A stretch of DNA of 64,000 nt from the NCBI GenBank assembly GCA_044346175.1, contig JBIIZQ010000001.1, positions 62,001-126,000 of the forward strand, written 5' to 3'. This DNA comes from JBJTUH01 sp044346175. GTDB taxonomy: Bacteria; Cyanobacteriota; Vampirovibrionia; Vampirovibrionales; JAJTHC01. Under the pieces are notes generated by a model. That model did no database searches, was not told the DNA's origin, and saw only the letters and a program-made list of their open reading frames with translations. Numbering within the stretch: position 1 is the stretch's first letter; the number at the start of each line of letters is the position of its first letter. Below are positions 8,849 to 17,635 of the stretch, one piece after another. The translations under genes and the position numbers were made by a program.

Positions 8849-10215
8849 GGATTCGATGGTACCTGTGTGTGTAAAACCTTATTTTTAAAGTTTTGATAGT
8901 CTTTATCGGCTAACAATTTATTCACCCATACAGGACCAAATCCAAGCCCAACCGAAGTAAGCCCCAAGGCAAGAATATGTGCTGGGACGGAAGAAGCGAC
9001 GGCATAACGAGCTAAAAACTCGGAAGCTGGAGGAACCTTTGACTCAAGATGATGTGCCACACGGTAAGCATCCATGGCTTGAAGGGTATGCCAGACCTTC
9101 TGTAACGAGGTTTGGTCAATATGGTTTTTCACCCCCTCCTGCAAAGCTAACTTTGCCTTATCATGGAGCGGCGCTTCAAGAGGGATGTCCACTGTTTGAA
9201 TCAGCTGGTGCATGTCTTCTAAAAGCTTAGGGGGGAGCTTAAGCTTTTGGAGTACTTCTTGCAAGGGTAGATGAGGATGCGCCATACTTGTATGCGTCAA
9301 ACGCTGTGTGGCTTCCATCATAAGCGTTGCCTTATGGCATTGATTTAACACCTTCGCTTTACCAAATTCAAGCACCTGATGCCCCGATGTTTTGACTTCT
9401 TGAGCCACGGCTCGAGGTATCATTTGCCAATGCTTGATATGTTGTTTCTGATGAAAAAAGAGCTGCGAGAGGTCTTCTGCTTTTGTCAGGCGATACGCTT
9501 CCTTAAGCTGTTGTAAAGACAACGCCTCACCATGTAATGGCGACTTTAACTGTACTTGCCGCAAGCGTTGCAGTGCATTTGTAAAGACATGGTCTCGTAG
9601 AGGGTCAAGTGCAAAAAGAAAGAAAAATAGCGAGGTAATATCACGACGCAATGCATCCATGACCTCACGGGTGTCGTGCGTACGCCACCATTCTTGCCAA
9701 GGGGTATGCTTTTTCTCAGGCGTTTTAGGTGTTTCAAGAGGCAAAGCACGCTTCGCCGCAAATAAAGCCCGAAAAGCAACACACCCTGAGTAGAATTGAA
9801 TGATTTGAGGTCCCCAAGCAGGACGGAGAATTTTAGTATTCCCTAATCGATAAAACACTTTATAGTCAGTATCAGTCAGTTTTTCCGTCAGGTCTTTGGC
9901 AAACCAAGTGAAGGGTTTACTGAAAGCTCCTAACTTGAGGGTATCATCAATGTGCGTTTGCCAACGTCCTGCAATCTGCATGGCACCTGCACGTGTTTTT
10001 AACATCTGCTTAGAGAGACGTGTCAATACAGTTTCAAGCGGCGTGTCAGGCTTAATTTTAAAAGCCTCTAGTGCCACAGGCATGTCCACAGCCGCCATGG
10101 GTGCAGGCGTTGGAGCGATTGGCATCTCAGAGCCGAAACGAGCGTTAGGCGTACGACGGAATCGAAATCCAGCGGGATAAGACAGACTCAAAGAGGACGA
10201 CATGTTAGGATTCAT
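8845..10215 (-). CDS. large helical membrane-associated protein, putative family of 5749-12008
   Basis: Unknown function, 456 aa from an ATG at 10213-10215 whose A overlaps the TGA of the upstream gene, indicating translational coupling. A TTG start two codons earlier is possible. The N-terminus is flexible and contains RFGS at about residues 26-29. It is followed by helices, a Trp/Phe-rich region REVMDALRRDITSLFFFLF (about 185-205) that may enter the membrane, and a long helical region to about 390. A C-terminal hydrophobic segment (about 405-430) contains ILALGLTSVGLGFGPVWV. Its architecture (helical body with a C-terminal membrane part) matches its neighbours. Confidence 0.7.
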   Translation of the reverse strand: MNPNMSSSLSLSYPAGFRFRRTPNARFGSEMPIAPTPAPMAAVDMPVALEAFKIKPDTPLETVLTRLSKQMLKTRAGAMQIAGRWQTHIDDTLKLGAFSKPFTWFAKDLTEKLTDTDYKVFYRLGNTKILRPAWGPQIIQFYSGCVAFRALFAAKRALPLETPKTPEKKHTPWQEWWRTHDTREVMDALRRDITSLFFFLFALDPLRDHVFTNALQRLRQVQLKSPLHGEALSLQQLKEAYRLTKAEDLSQLFFHQKQHIKHWQMIPRAVAQEVKTSGHQVLEFGKAKVLNQCHKATLMMEATQRLTHTSMAHPHLPLQEVLQKLKLPPKLLEDMHQLIQTVDIPLEAPLHDKAKLALQEGVKNHIDQTSLQKVWHTLQAMDAYRVAHHLESKVPPASEFLARYAVASSVPAHILALGLTSVGLGFGPVWVNKLLADKDYQNFKNKVLHTQVPSNP

Positions 10216-12008
10216 CAACAAGAGCCTCGTTCTGTCGTTAAAACGGTGGTATCAGAAAATAAGCTTGCACTGGCAATATTAGGCATAAAACGAGGCATAA
10301 GCGAGGATGAAGCAGGGACTTGCACAGATGTACTCGACGACGCTTCCCTCTTTACCTCTTTTGATTTATCCTGTCTTGGTTTATCTTGGCTTGATTTATC
10401 TGGCGGGGTCACTGCAGAGGGTTTTGCCACGGCTTGCCTGAAAGAACCCCGAGAGGTGTCGGAAGCTTCTAGTGCAGGAAGTGCCTCAGATACATTACCT
10501 GTGCCTTCCATACCAGCTTTGAGATGGTCAATACGCATTAAGCGGTTTGCAGGATAAACATGGGAAGTTTTCAAAACCCAAGAAGCAAGCCAAAACAGCC
10601 AACCTACACCTAAAGCCGTATTTGCCAAAGAAAAGCCAAGCTTATGACCCAGCATTTTTTGATAAAGGGTCTCGCTTGTCTGAATCAGGGAAGCATTGGA
10701 TACTTCTGATAAGGGTTTTACAAAGCCCGTTAAACTAGGATGTGAGGCACTTGTTTTTGCCACAGTGTCTAACGCCAAGCGCTGGACATACGCAGGGAAA
10801 AGCTTCAGTTCTCTAAGGACTGTTTCAACAGGCAGTTCTTTAATGAGCGGTACAGAAGCACTTAAGCCCTCACCCACTGGCTTAAGTGAAGGTTTATGCC
10901 ACAAGGTGGGCAAGAGGTCTTTTTGCCACAAATGGGTAGTGGTACGGGATGCTTCATTGACTTTTTTGGTCGCTTCAGCAATATGCGTTGCTAAGGTATC
11001 AAGTGTAGCTTCCTGTGCAGCAGTCCAAGCCTTAAAGTGAGGATGCCCTTGTAAATCAAGGGGACGTTTTAAATGATGCTTTAAATGCCCCTCATGCAGC
11101 GTCAACAAGCGGGTTTCCCACTGTGTTAACAATCGAGCCAATGTGGTTGTTTTTTGAGGTTCATGAGATAAACGAACGGGGTGAGCTAAGAGTGCTTTGT
11201 GAGCATCGGGGCGAAGGTGCTGCTGAAGAAAATGTGCAAAATCTTCTCGGTTATTTTGAATACGTTCAGACAAAGGCACAGAAGCTTTCTGCCAAGGTTG
11301 TTCAGGACGCTGTGCTAAAAAGTGATGATACGTATGCTTGTAAGCTTTTAAGGTCTCATAGGGCATGAAAGTAGCATCCCCAGCTGGTAGCTTACGCCTT
11401 AGCAAAAAATAAGACGCTGTGGGAACAAATAGTACCCCTGGGCCTGTGGCAAACTCACGTTGCGACTCTTCAGAAAAATTAGGCCAATTGAGAGCCTTGA
11501 GTTGTCGCCATTTCGACAGTAAAACACGTTGGGAAAGAGGGCGTGATTGTAGGTCGGTGTCTTTTTGTGGGTCGTAGGGCTTAGCACCTCTTGCCAAAGA
11601 AACCCCGATACGAGGTATCCATAAGCTACCCACATCAAGGGTAATAATGGATGCCATAAAACTACTGGCCACCCATCCTAAAAAAGGACTCGTCAATTTG
11701 GGGAAACTTGCCTTAGTAATGGTATCCCCGATACCTTGGCATAGTTGTTGAGCCTTAGAGGGTGTCCACAAACTCGCCGCTGTGTGCACTACATCCGAAG
11801 ACGCATCACCAAAGCGATTTGCAACATGATGAGGCTGCCAAGATTGGTTTTTCTCAGCCCGAGGCTCCTCTGTGGTCTCATGTTTCATGAGGACAGGAGG
11901 CGGTGAGGGATGCCTAAAAGGCAGGAAGGCAGAATAAGGGCGTGAATACATACTAATGCAACAAAAAATAGAGGAGGTTATGTTCAACAAGAAACTGAAC
12001 GACACCAT
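10215..12008 (-). CDS. large membrane-associated protein, first gene of the three-gene block
   Basis: Unknown function. The 597-aa frame starts with an ATG at 12008; an internal ATG at 11951 (MYSRPYSAFLP) is an alternative and neither has a good Shine-Dalgarno. Near the N-terminus is RFGD (about 65-68). Hydrophobic segments follow around 100-125 (FLGWVASSFMASIITLDVG) and 195-205. A long charged helical region comes next, then a C-terminal hydrophobic segment at about 465-490, then YPANRLMRID. The downstream tail is Ser/Lys-rich. The YPAxxxL motif also follows a hydrophobic segment in the 5749-7788 protein, weak support for common descent. Three 14-bp repeats abut the start codon. Confidence 0.7.
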   Translation of the reverse strand: MVSFSFLLNITSSIFCCISMYSRPYSAFLPFRHPSPPPVLMKHETTEEPRAEKNQSWQPHHVANRFGDASSDVVHTAASLWTPSKAQQLCQGIGDTITKASFPKLTSPFLGWVASSFMASIITLDVGSLWIPRIGVSLARGAKPYDPQKDTDLQSRPLSQRVLLSKWRQLKALNWPNFSEESQREFATGPGVLFVPTASYFLLRRKLPAGDATFMPYETLKAYKHTYHHFLAQRPEQPWQKASVPLSERIQNNREDFAHFLQQHLRPDAHKALLAHPVRLSHEPQKTTTLARLLTQWETRLLTLHEGHLKHHLKRPLDLQGHPHFKAWTAAQEATLDTLATHIAEATKKVNEASRTTTHLWQKDLLPTLWHKPSLKPVGEGLSASVPLIKELPVETVLRELKLFPAYVQRLALDTVAKTSASHPSLTGFVKPLSEVSNASLIQTSETLYQKMLGHKLGFSLANTALGVGWLFWLASWVLKTSHVYPANRLMRIDHLKAGMEGTGNVSEALPALEASDTSRGSFRQAVAKPSAVTPPDKSSQDKPRQDKSKEVKREASSSTSVQVPASSSLMPRFMPNIASASLFSDTTVLTTERGSC

Positions 12009-12045
12009 GAGAGCCTAATCATGAGAGCCTAACTGGGAGAGCCTA
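12009..12045. repeat. three direct repeats with 14-bp period at a translation start
   Basis: GAGAGCCTA occurs at 12009, 12023 and 12037, exactly 14 bp apart; the first two units share ATGAGAGCCTAA(T/C). They lie directly upstream of the minus-strand gene start at 12008. As 14 is not a multiple of three, copy-number change would shift any upstream in-frame start. Confidence 0.7.
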
Positions 12046-12538
12046 TGAGGTTTAAGGACTAGGCAAGGTGGGAGTACCAACGTATCAAGCTTAAACCTGC
12101 TTAGATAAAAAAGCGTCAGATTCAAGTGGAGACAAAAGCCGTAGGAAAGAAGAGACTGAGAAAGCATGAAAACAGTCAAAAAAGCATTTGAGGCATTTGT
12201 TTAAGAAGACACTTTAACCATATTGTATCAGCTTAAAGCATTCTGCATGAAGTAGAAACGTCAATTTGTAACGAAATATTTCAAAATATACTCAAGTTAT
12301 GCAACGAAATAGGTCATCCAAACGACTTGTTGCCTTCATCAAAGCAATAGAGGCTTTTAGGGTGTGTTCATTAGAGTATCGTTTCTAAATTCAAGAAAAT
12401 ACTGCCTCCTTCCGAAATAACGGTTAAGCAAAACCAAAGCAAGCCTTGTTTTGGAAGCCCTCTTTTTTTAAACAAACACGACTCTTTGGATAAAAAACGT
12501 ATTGAAGACACACTGAAAGAGAAAGCGACAATCACCCG
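12046..12538. other. divergent intergenic region
   Basis: About 490 bp between divergent genes, AT-rich in parts (12230-12310). I see no tRNA, structured RNA signature or credible ORF. It must contain the promoters of the minus-strand block and of the gene at 12539. Confidence 0.5.
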
Positions 12539-13388
12539 ATGAATAGTTTAGGCACCCAGTTTAACAGCGATTTTGTAGGACGCTTTCACACACGAGCCTC
12601 TAAAACAAGCGTACCCTCTGAAACCCCTAACCCCCTCTGAAACAGGGAAAGTTCGTGTGAGTACGCCAGAACCAGGCGTATTGAAAGGCACCTTTGCACA
12701 GCAAGGCAACCGTTATGAAACTCGTCAGACCTTTACAAGCGATATAGGTAACACCATTGCTGGATGGGATACTGGAAACCTCGCCACTGGAGATGTAGAA
12801 ACAGGAAGTATCGCAACACGCAAGGGCAAAGATGGCTTAATTCATCGAGGGCTTGACTATACAAGCATCACGAATCACTACCAAGGCACCAGTTTTGTTA
12901 AAGGGGAAGGAACCAGCGTCGAAAACCCCTATACCCAAGATGAAACCTCTTTAGTAAAGGAAGAAACAGCCAACTACGATAACGACGGCATGTTAACAGC
13001 GTCCCGCAATACCCTTGGATACAAAGATACCAGCCAAGACACTGAAGCCTTACAAACCTCTGGAAAGCGCTATGATACACAGGGGCGTGAAGTTAAACGA
13101 GACTTTGGCGTGATTGCAAGACAAGGCAACCAAACCACACAAGTAGAAGCCTCCAGAGAAAATGAGTACACCATTGACTCTTGGCTTGATGACAAACCCA
13201 AGCAAACCACCGATACCCTCTCTGCACGTACTGCCACGAATGGTTTAACGGACCTCAGTACCCATCAATCGGTTACGGCAAAGTATGATGCTCAAGGGAA
13301 AATAACAGAACAACGTCGTAACCTTGGTTATATAAGAGATGGCGTTTCAGGTACACTCATTTGGACACCTCCTGAAGTAATTAAATAA
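12539..13388 (+). pseudogene. hypothetical repeat protein split by a frameshift in a C(5) run
   Basis: An ATG at 12539 opens a frame reading MNSLGTQFNSDFVGRFHTR and onward that stops at 12638-12640. The following frame, readable from a GTG at 12657 to 13388, joins it smoothly if one C of the run 12631-12635 is removed (...NPSETGKVRVSTPEPG...). The joined product is about 282 aa, hydrophilic and Thr/Gly/Asn-rich. It carries degenerate YD-like motifs: YDNDGMLT, YDTQGREV and YDAQGKIT. No signal peptide. A sequencing error, a real mutation or programmed shifting are all possible. Confidence 0.6.
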
Positions 13389-13424
13389 ATCAAAGTTAAA
13401 AACGACGAACGAAACACCCCTCAG

Positions 13425-13467
13425 CAGAGACATGACACTCGCCTCGTGGCACATGGTTGTGTCTCTG
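13425..13467 (+). repeat. inverted repeat after the frameshifted gene
   Basis: CAGAGACA (13425-13432) and TGTCTCTG (13460-13467) pair perfectly around 27 nt, 37 bp after the stop at 13388. It is followed by TTTGTCTTGG, a poor T-run. It could be a weak terminator. Confidence 0.35.
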
Positions 13468-13567
13468 TTTGTCTTGGTTTCATTTGTTTAGTCCAAAGTA
13501 TCGACTCGGAGATTCTTACAGAAGCTTCTAAAACATGCGGGGTCGCCATGATGACTCAACATGACTC

Positions 13568-13589
13568 AACTTACGTTTTGACGTAAGTT
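13568..13589 (+). repeat. perfect hairpin between the frameshifted gene and ribD
   Basis: AACTTACGT and ACGTAAGTT form a perfect 9-bp stem with a TTTG loop, ending 51 bp before ribD. T-rich sequence follows at 13588-13612. It may terminate upstream transcription or act in the ribD leader. It does not resemble the FMN riboswitch. Confidence 0.45.
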
Positions 13590-13640
13590 TGTTTCAGTCT
13601 TTTTATCAGAAGCCTTTATGTTTCTGTTAAACTACAGGGT

Positions 13641-14810
13641 ATGAAAACACAACACCATGGTCTACAATCGAATCAAGTTCCCCTTATTTACCAAGCCTAT
13701 ATGGCACAAGCCATAGAGCTTGCAAAACAAGGATGGGGAACCACAACCCCCAATCCCATGGTGGGTGCGGTACTGCTTGACCGTGAAGGACAATGGGTTG
13801 CCAGTGGGTATCATCACGCTCCTGGACAACCTCATGCTGAAGCCATGGCGATTCAAAAAGCTTTCGAGCTTGGCGGGAAAACCTACAGACGCTCTGAAGG
13901 TGGGACGCTGATTGTCAATTTAGAGCCTTGCAATCATCATGGACGCACCCCCCCCTGTAGTGAAGCCATCCTAGAAGCGGGCATTGCACATGTGATTATA
14001 GGTGCCTTAGACCCCAACCCTCATGTAAAAGGTGGAGGACTACAAGTCCTTCAACAGGCAGGGGTGCAGTGTGATTTTGGTGTGATGTACCCTGAATGTT
14101 TACGGCTCAATGAGATTTTCTTTCATCATAGTGTGACCCGTCAACCCTTTGTTACCCTGAAGCTAGGGCTGACATTAGACGGCAGAATTGCAACCCGTGG
14201 GGGTCAAAGCCAATGGATAACAGGGGAAACTTCTCGGCAATATGTACACTATTTAAGAAGTGGCTATGACGCTATTTTAACCACAGCAGAAACCGTGATT
14301 GCGGATAATCCTCAACTAACGGTTCGTTACCCCGGCGTAGTCAGGCAACCTATCCGCATCGTCCTTGACCGTCAATTTAGACTGGATTTACGACGCTACA
14401 CCTTATTTAACCAGACAGACCAAGCTCCCGTATGGGTCATTGGTGCCAAGGCTCATTTAGAGAAACACTACGAGAGTGTCGCAGAAGCCTTGGGGGTCAA
14501 AGTGGTTGCTGTTCAAGGCGGGGCTCATGGGCTTGACCTTCAAGCGATTTTACAACAACTTGGCGAAGCTGGCATTAGTAGTCTTTGGGTAGAAGCAGGT
14601 GGCAAACTCGCAGGCAGCCTCATTAGCAAAAAGCTTGTCAATAAATATTATCTTTTCTATGGATCCAAAATTATGAACGACCCACTAGCAAAAACAGGAT
14701 TTTCTGGGCCTTTATGCTTAGGGTTGTCTCAAGCACCTGTGGTTCATGTGCATCAAGTGCATACGTTACATCACGATACACTCATTGAAGCCTATCCTGC
14801 GACCATGTAA
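13641..14810 (+). CDS. ribD: riboflavin biosynthesis deaminase/reductase RibD
   Basis: Bifunctional enzyme for two riboflavin steps: deamination of the pyrimidine, then NADPH-dependent reduction of the ribosyl side chain. The deaminase domain (about residues 15-150) has TTPNPMVGAVL, zinc ligand and catalytic residues in HAEAMA (65-70), and PCNHHGRTPPC (96-106) with the other zinc cysteines. The reductase domain (about 155-389) opens with KLGLTLDGRIATRGG and contains SQWITG. Length (389 aa) is typical. It stands alone, without ribE, ribA or ribH nearby. Confidence 0.95.
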   Translation: MKTQHHGLQSNQVPLIYQAYMAQAIELAKQGWGTTTPNPMVGAVLLDREGQWVASGYHHAPGQPHAEAMAIQKAFELGGKTYRRSEGGTLIVNLEPCNHHGRTPPCSEAILEAGIAHVIIGALDPNPHVKGGGLQVLQQAGVQCDFGVMYPECLRLNEIFFHHSVTRQPFVTLKLGLTLDGRIATRGGQSQWITGETSRQYVHYLRSGYDAILTTAETVIADNPQLTVRYPGVVRQPIRIVLDRQFRLDLRRYTLFNQTDQAPVWVIGAKAHLEKHYESVAEALGVKVVAVQGGAHGLDLQAILQQLGEAGISSLWVEAGGKLAGSLISKKLVNKYYLFYGSKIMNDPLAKTGFSGPLCLGLSQAPVVHVHQVHTLHHDTLIEAYPATM

Positions 14811-14927
14811 ACTATAAAAAGTTAACGATTGAAAAGGCTTATAGGTGTCATCATATCGGCGTTTCTAGGCTTCACGTCTCTCTCTCTCCCTTTATGCTTA
14901 TCTCTGTGCTAAGGTGCTTTAAATTTT

Positions 14928-16676
14928 ATGTCAACCGCCCCAAGTGTAAGAACCACGCTACATCCTCATCACTGGTTACTACAACACACTGCTAACGTTC
15001 CTAAAGCTATTTTACCTTGTGCACCAGATGAACCCAACCTACCAGATACCGCCTACTATCAAGGAGGATACGGTGAAGATGCTTTTAGAGAAGTAAGCTA
15101 TCGTCCACTCACTTCAGGGGGGACGTTTCACGTCTTACCGCCACACGCACACCCCATCGAAAACCAATATACTGCTAAAAAGCAACCCTTAGCCCACCAA
15201 ACGACGGAGCATAACAGCCCCCCCAAGCCACATGAAACCCACGGTAAAGAACCAACCGTTACAGAACTACCAAAAATCGTACCGACACCTCAAAAAGAGG
15301 ACATACCGCATGCCCCAGAGCTTTCACAAGGTGGTATCAATTTGCGAAAGCTTATTCCGATGGTCGGTGTAGGTGCTTCTTTAGCTTGGGGTGTAGGGAA
15401 TATTGCAGAACATATGCTCCATGATGGGCATGTCAGATTTTTTTCAAAGGGTCTCTTAGGAAAAGGCTTATTAAAGCTTGCGCAATGGTTGCCTCTTATC
15501 AACATAGGGTATGGTGCTGTAAATGCTGCAGGTGCCATTTTAAACGGCTACGCCCTACGTAGTTTAGCGTTTACGGCATTTTCAGCGGCCAGTCTTGTCG
15601 CTGCCCCAAAACTCATGAAGGGGAACCAGTTTTTTACAAAACTCTTAAATCAAGCCCAAAAAGAAGGGTTTCATGAGGTCAGTGACGCTATAAAAAACCC
15701 TAAGTTCCATAGTTGGTTCAAGAAAAATTTTACTGACGAAGCACTGAAGCTCAAAAAGTTTTCGGCTTTATTCAATGCCACCGTACCCATCGGGGTATTG
15801 ATGGGGGTTTTCACCCTCACCAAAGCAGCCCAATCTCTTCAAGGGGTTAAGTTGTTACACCCTCATGGCAATACACTTGCTGAACTTCAAGACCCTCATA
15901 ACCCTGTCCCCGTTGGGAAAGCACTCATCCACAATGCAAAAGCAGAACTCAACGCATTTACTCAGCTGATAACCAATCTCCCTCAAAACACTGGAAAATC
16001 TTTCAAAGCATTTCAACAAGGATTGACACGTTTAGGCAAAAAAGACTCAACAGAGCCAACAAACACAGAAAAAACTTCTGAAAAAGCCTCCAAACCCTCA
16101 GGGTTAGGTAAACTATGGTGTAATTTTGCAACCCCCGTATTCAACAGCCCCTTCACAGCAACCACCTATGCCCTTACAGGGATTGGGCGTATGGTTTCTG
16201 CTGCTTTTGCCGTTGCCTTAGCCTCTCAAGGGGCAACTCATTTATTGACCAAAGGCAACGTCATGAATCAACTCGCAAAAACAGCCCCCACCACAACCCC
16301 TCAAGCCCAAAAACTTATGGGCGGGATTGGTACGTTCTTCTTGGCGGGACAACTTGCGGGTGCTGTTTCAGCCGTGTTTACGCGCTTCAATGATTGGAAC
16401 CCTGCCCTCAGTGCCGTATATCGGATTAGTGCTATTCCGTATGCACTCTCAGGATTTTCGGCAATGAATCGCTCCTTTAAGCCACTCGGTTTAGGAGCAG
16501 AGGACATGGCTAAGTTTGGTGCTTTTATTCAGGCAACATCTTACTTAGTGAACTTAGTCCTTAAAGACCAAGCCGTAAAACCAGAAGGCTCTTCCAGTAA
16601 AGCTCCCCCTGCCAAAGCCTCTGAAAGGTCTTCTCAAGAGGCTACCATCACCACACACCCGACTGAGGCAAAGTAG
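14928..16676 (+). CDS. hypothetical multi-pass membrane protein
   Basis: Unknown function, 582 aa. The N-terminal 135 residues are Pro/His-rich and likely disordered. Hydrophobic, Gly/Ala-rich segments follow near residues 145-160, 185-205, 215-232, 285-305, 410-435, 460-485 and 500-515. A charged linker at about 360-400 (KKDSTEPTNTEKTSEKASK) divides the membrane part in two. The tail is Ser/Lys-rich. It resembles the minus-strand proteins at 5749-12008 in overall build, but I cannot show homology by eye. The following gene is on the same strand 32 bp away, so they may be cotranscribed. Confidence 0.7.
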   Translation: MSTAPSVRTTLHPHHWLLQHTANVPKAILPCAPDEPNLPDTAYYQGGYGEDAFREVSYRPLTSGGTFHVLPPHAHPIENQYTAKKQPLAHQTTEHNSPPKPHETHGKEPTVTELPKIVPTPQKEDIPHAPELSQGGINLRKLIPMVGVGASLAWGVGNIAEHMLHDGHVRFFSKGLLGKGLLKLAQWLPLINIGYGAVNAAGAILNGYALRSLAFTAFSAASLVAAPKLMKGNQFFTKLLNQAQKEGFHEVSDAIKNPKFHSWFKKNFTDEALKLKKFSALFNATVPIGVLMGVFTLTKAAQSLQGVKLLHPHGNTLAELQDPHNPVPVGKALIHNAKAELNAFTQLITNLPQNTGKSFKAFQQGLTRLGKKDSTEPTNTEKTSEKASKPSGLGKLWCNFATPVFNSPFTATTYALTGIGRMVSAAFAVALASQGATHLLTKGNVMNQLAKTAPTTTPQAQKLMGGIGTFFLAGQLAGAVSAVFTRFNDWNPALSAVYRISAIPYALSGFSAMNRSFKPLGLGAEDMAKFGAFIQATSYLVNLVLKDQAVKPEGSSSKAPPAKASERSSQEATITTHPTEAK

Positions 16677-16695
16677 TCGCTCCAATCTACATCAT

Positions 16696-16707
16696 CCAGT
16701 ATACTGG
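16696..16707. repeat. 12-bp perfect palindrome before the gene at 16709
   Basis: CCAGTATACTGG is fully self-complementary and ends one base before the ATG at 16709. It could be an operator, or it may lie in the leader if the ATG at 16766 is the real start. Confidence 0.35.
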
Positions 16708-16708
16708 C

Positions 16709-17629
16709 ATGATAGCTCCCCTGCACAGGGTACCCCAGTATGCACCCTACAAAGGCTCCTCCCTGATGATTCCAGCTTATATGTCTCGTCCGTTGCGAGG
16801 TTATCAACCACTCCAATATCTTCATGACACGCATGGCGATGAGCATTTTACGCCCGCTTTGCAAGCCTATGAAGCAGACCATTTTGAAGCAAGCAGTACA
16901 CGCTTCAGTATTACGGAGTCTACGCCTCTCATCCAAGGAGAAGGGAGAGTATCTTCTCATCATCATGGGCATACGATTTCACGTCCCTATGCCCCGATGC
17001 CTTTTCACGTGGCGTATTTTCACCCCTTTGTACAGGATGCTTTTTCTGTACCCAGTCAGGTCAGTATGACAGGTCAAAAAACACCTGCCCTTTCTGGCGT
17101 AGATATGAACCCTTCCCAACTCATTAACAGTACCGTTTGGCTTTACAATCCATATGCCACGGATGGACGTTATTTAAGTATTGCTGGCAACGGCACCAGC
17201 ACCTCTCAAGATACTTCATGGCGACAACTTAACAGTTTTGTCAGTGAGGCTCTTGACCATATTCGCTTTGCCCAACCAGGTTCCAAAACGATGAATCCTG
17301 CCGAAGTCATGCGTGCCAATAGCCAGTGTCCAGGGAAACCTTGGTGGCTGAGTAGAGATTACAAAGTAGCCCCTGTCCAAGGCACAATCCTCACCGTGGA
17401 TGACACGTATAAAATTCTGGTCGACAGCTGGGAACGGCTCGGCTTTGAACGTAAAGACCTTGTACGAGCCTTTTGGGACCAACCCTCCTCTCGGTGGCAT
17501 GTTTACTTTGACCATCCTCGAGACAATCGTAAACCCAAAGTATTCACGACAGATGGGTGGGAACGCACTGCGGCATTACCACCCATCTTGGAAAAAGAAA
17601 TTATTTACGAATCTCAGTACGGCATCTAG
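16709..17629 (+). CDS. hypothetical protein
   Basis: I do not recognise this 306-aa protein. The first 130 residues are low-complexity (His, Ser, Pro, Tyr). The C-terminal part from about residue 135 is richer in Trp and looks globular: NSTVWLYNPYATDGRYLSI, then WERLGFERKDLVRAFWD near 240-258 and SSRWHVYFDHP. No signal peptide or membrane segment. An ATG at 16766 preceded by AAAGG ten bases upstream is a credible alternative start. It converges with the next gene, with 6 bp between stops. Confidence 0.6.
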   Translation: MIAPLHRVPQYAPYKGSSLMIPAYMSRPLRGYQPLQYLHDTHGDEHFTPALQAYEADHFEASSTRFSITESTPLIQGEGRVSSHHHGHTISRPYAPMPFHVAYFHPFVQDAFSVPSQVSMTGQKTPALSGVDMNPSQLINSTVWLYNPYATDGRYLSIAGNGTSTSQDTSWRQLNSFVSEALDHIRFAQPGSKTMNPAEVMRANSQCPGKPWWLSRDYKVAPVQGTILTVDDTYKILVDSWERLGFERKDLVRAFWDQPSSRWHVYFDHPRDNRKPKVFTTDGWERTAALPPILEKEIIYESQYGI

Positions 17630-17635
17630 GTCGTC

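Noticed and set aside
13389..13640. FMN riboswitch ahead of ribD
   Set aside because: None of the conserved aptamer elements are present; only two plain hairpins are seen.
13948..13955. C(8) run in ribD as a phase-variation site
   Set aside because: It encodes the invariant TPPC of the zinc motif, so the run is explained by protein constraint.
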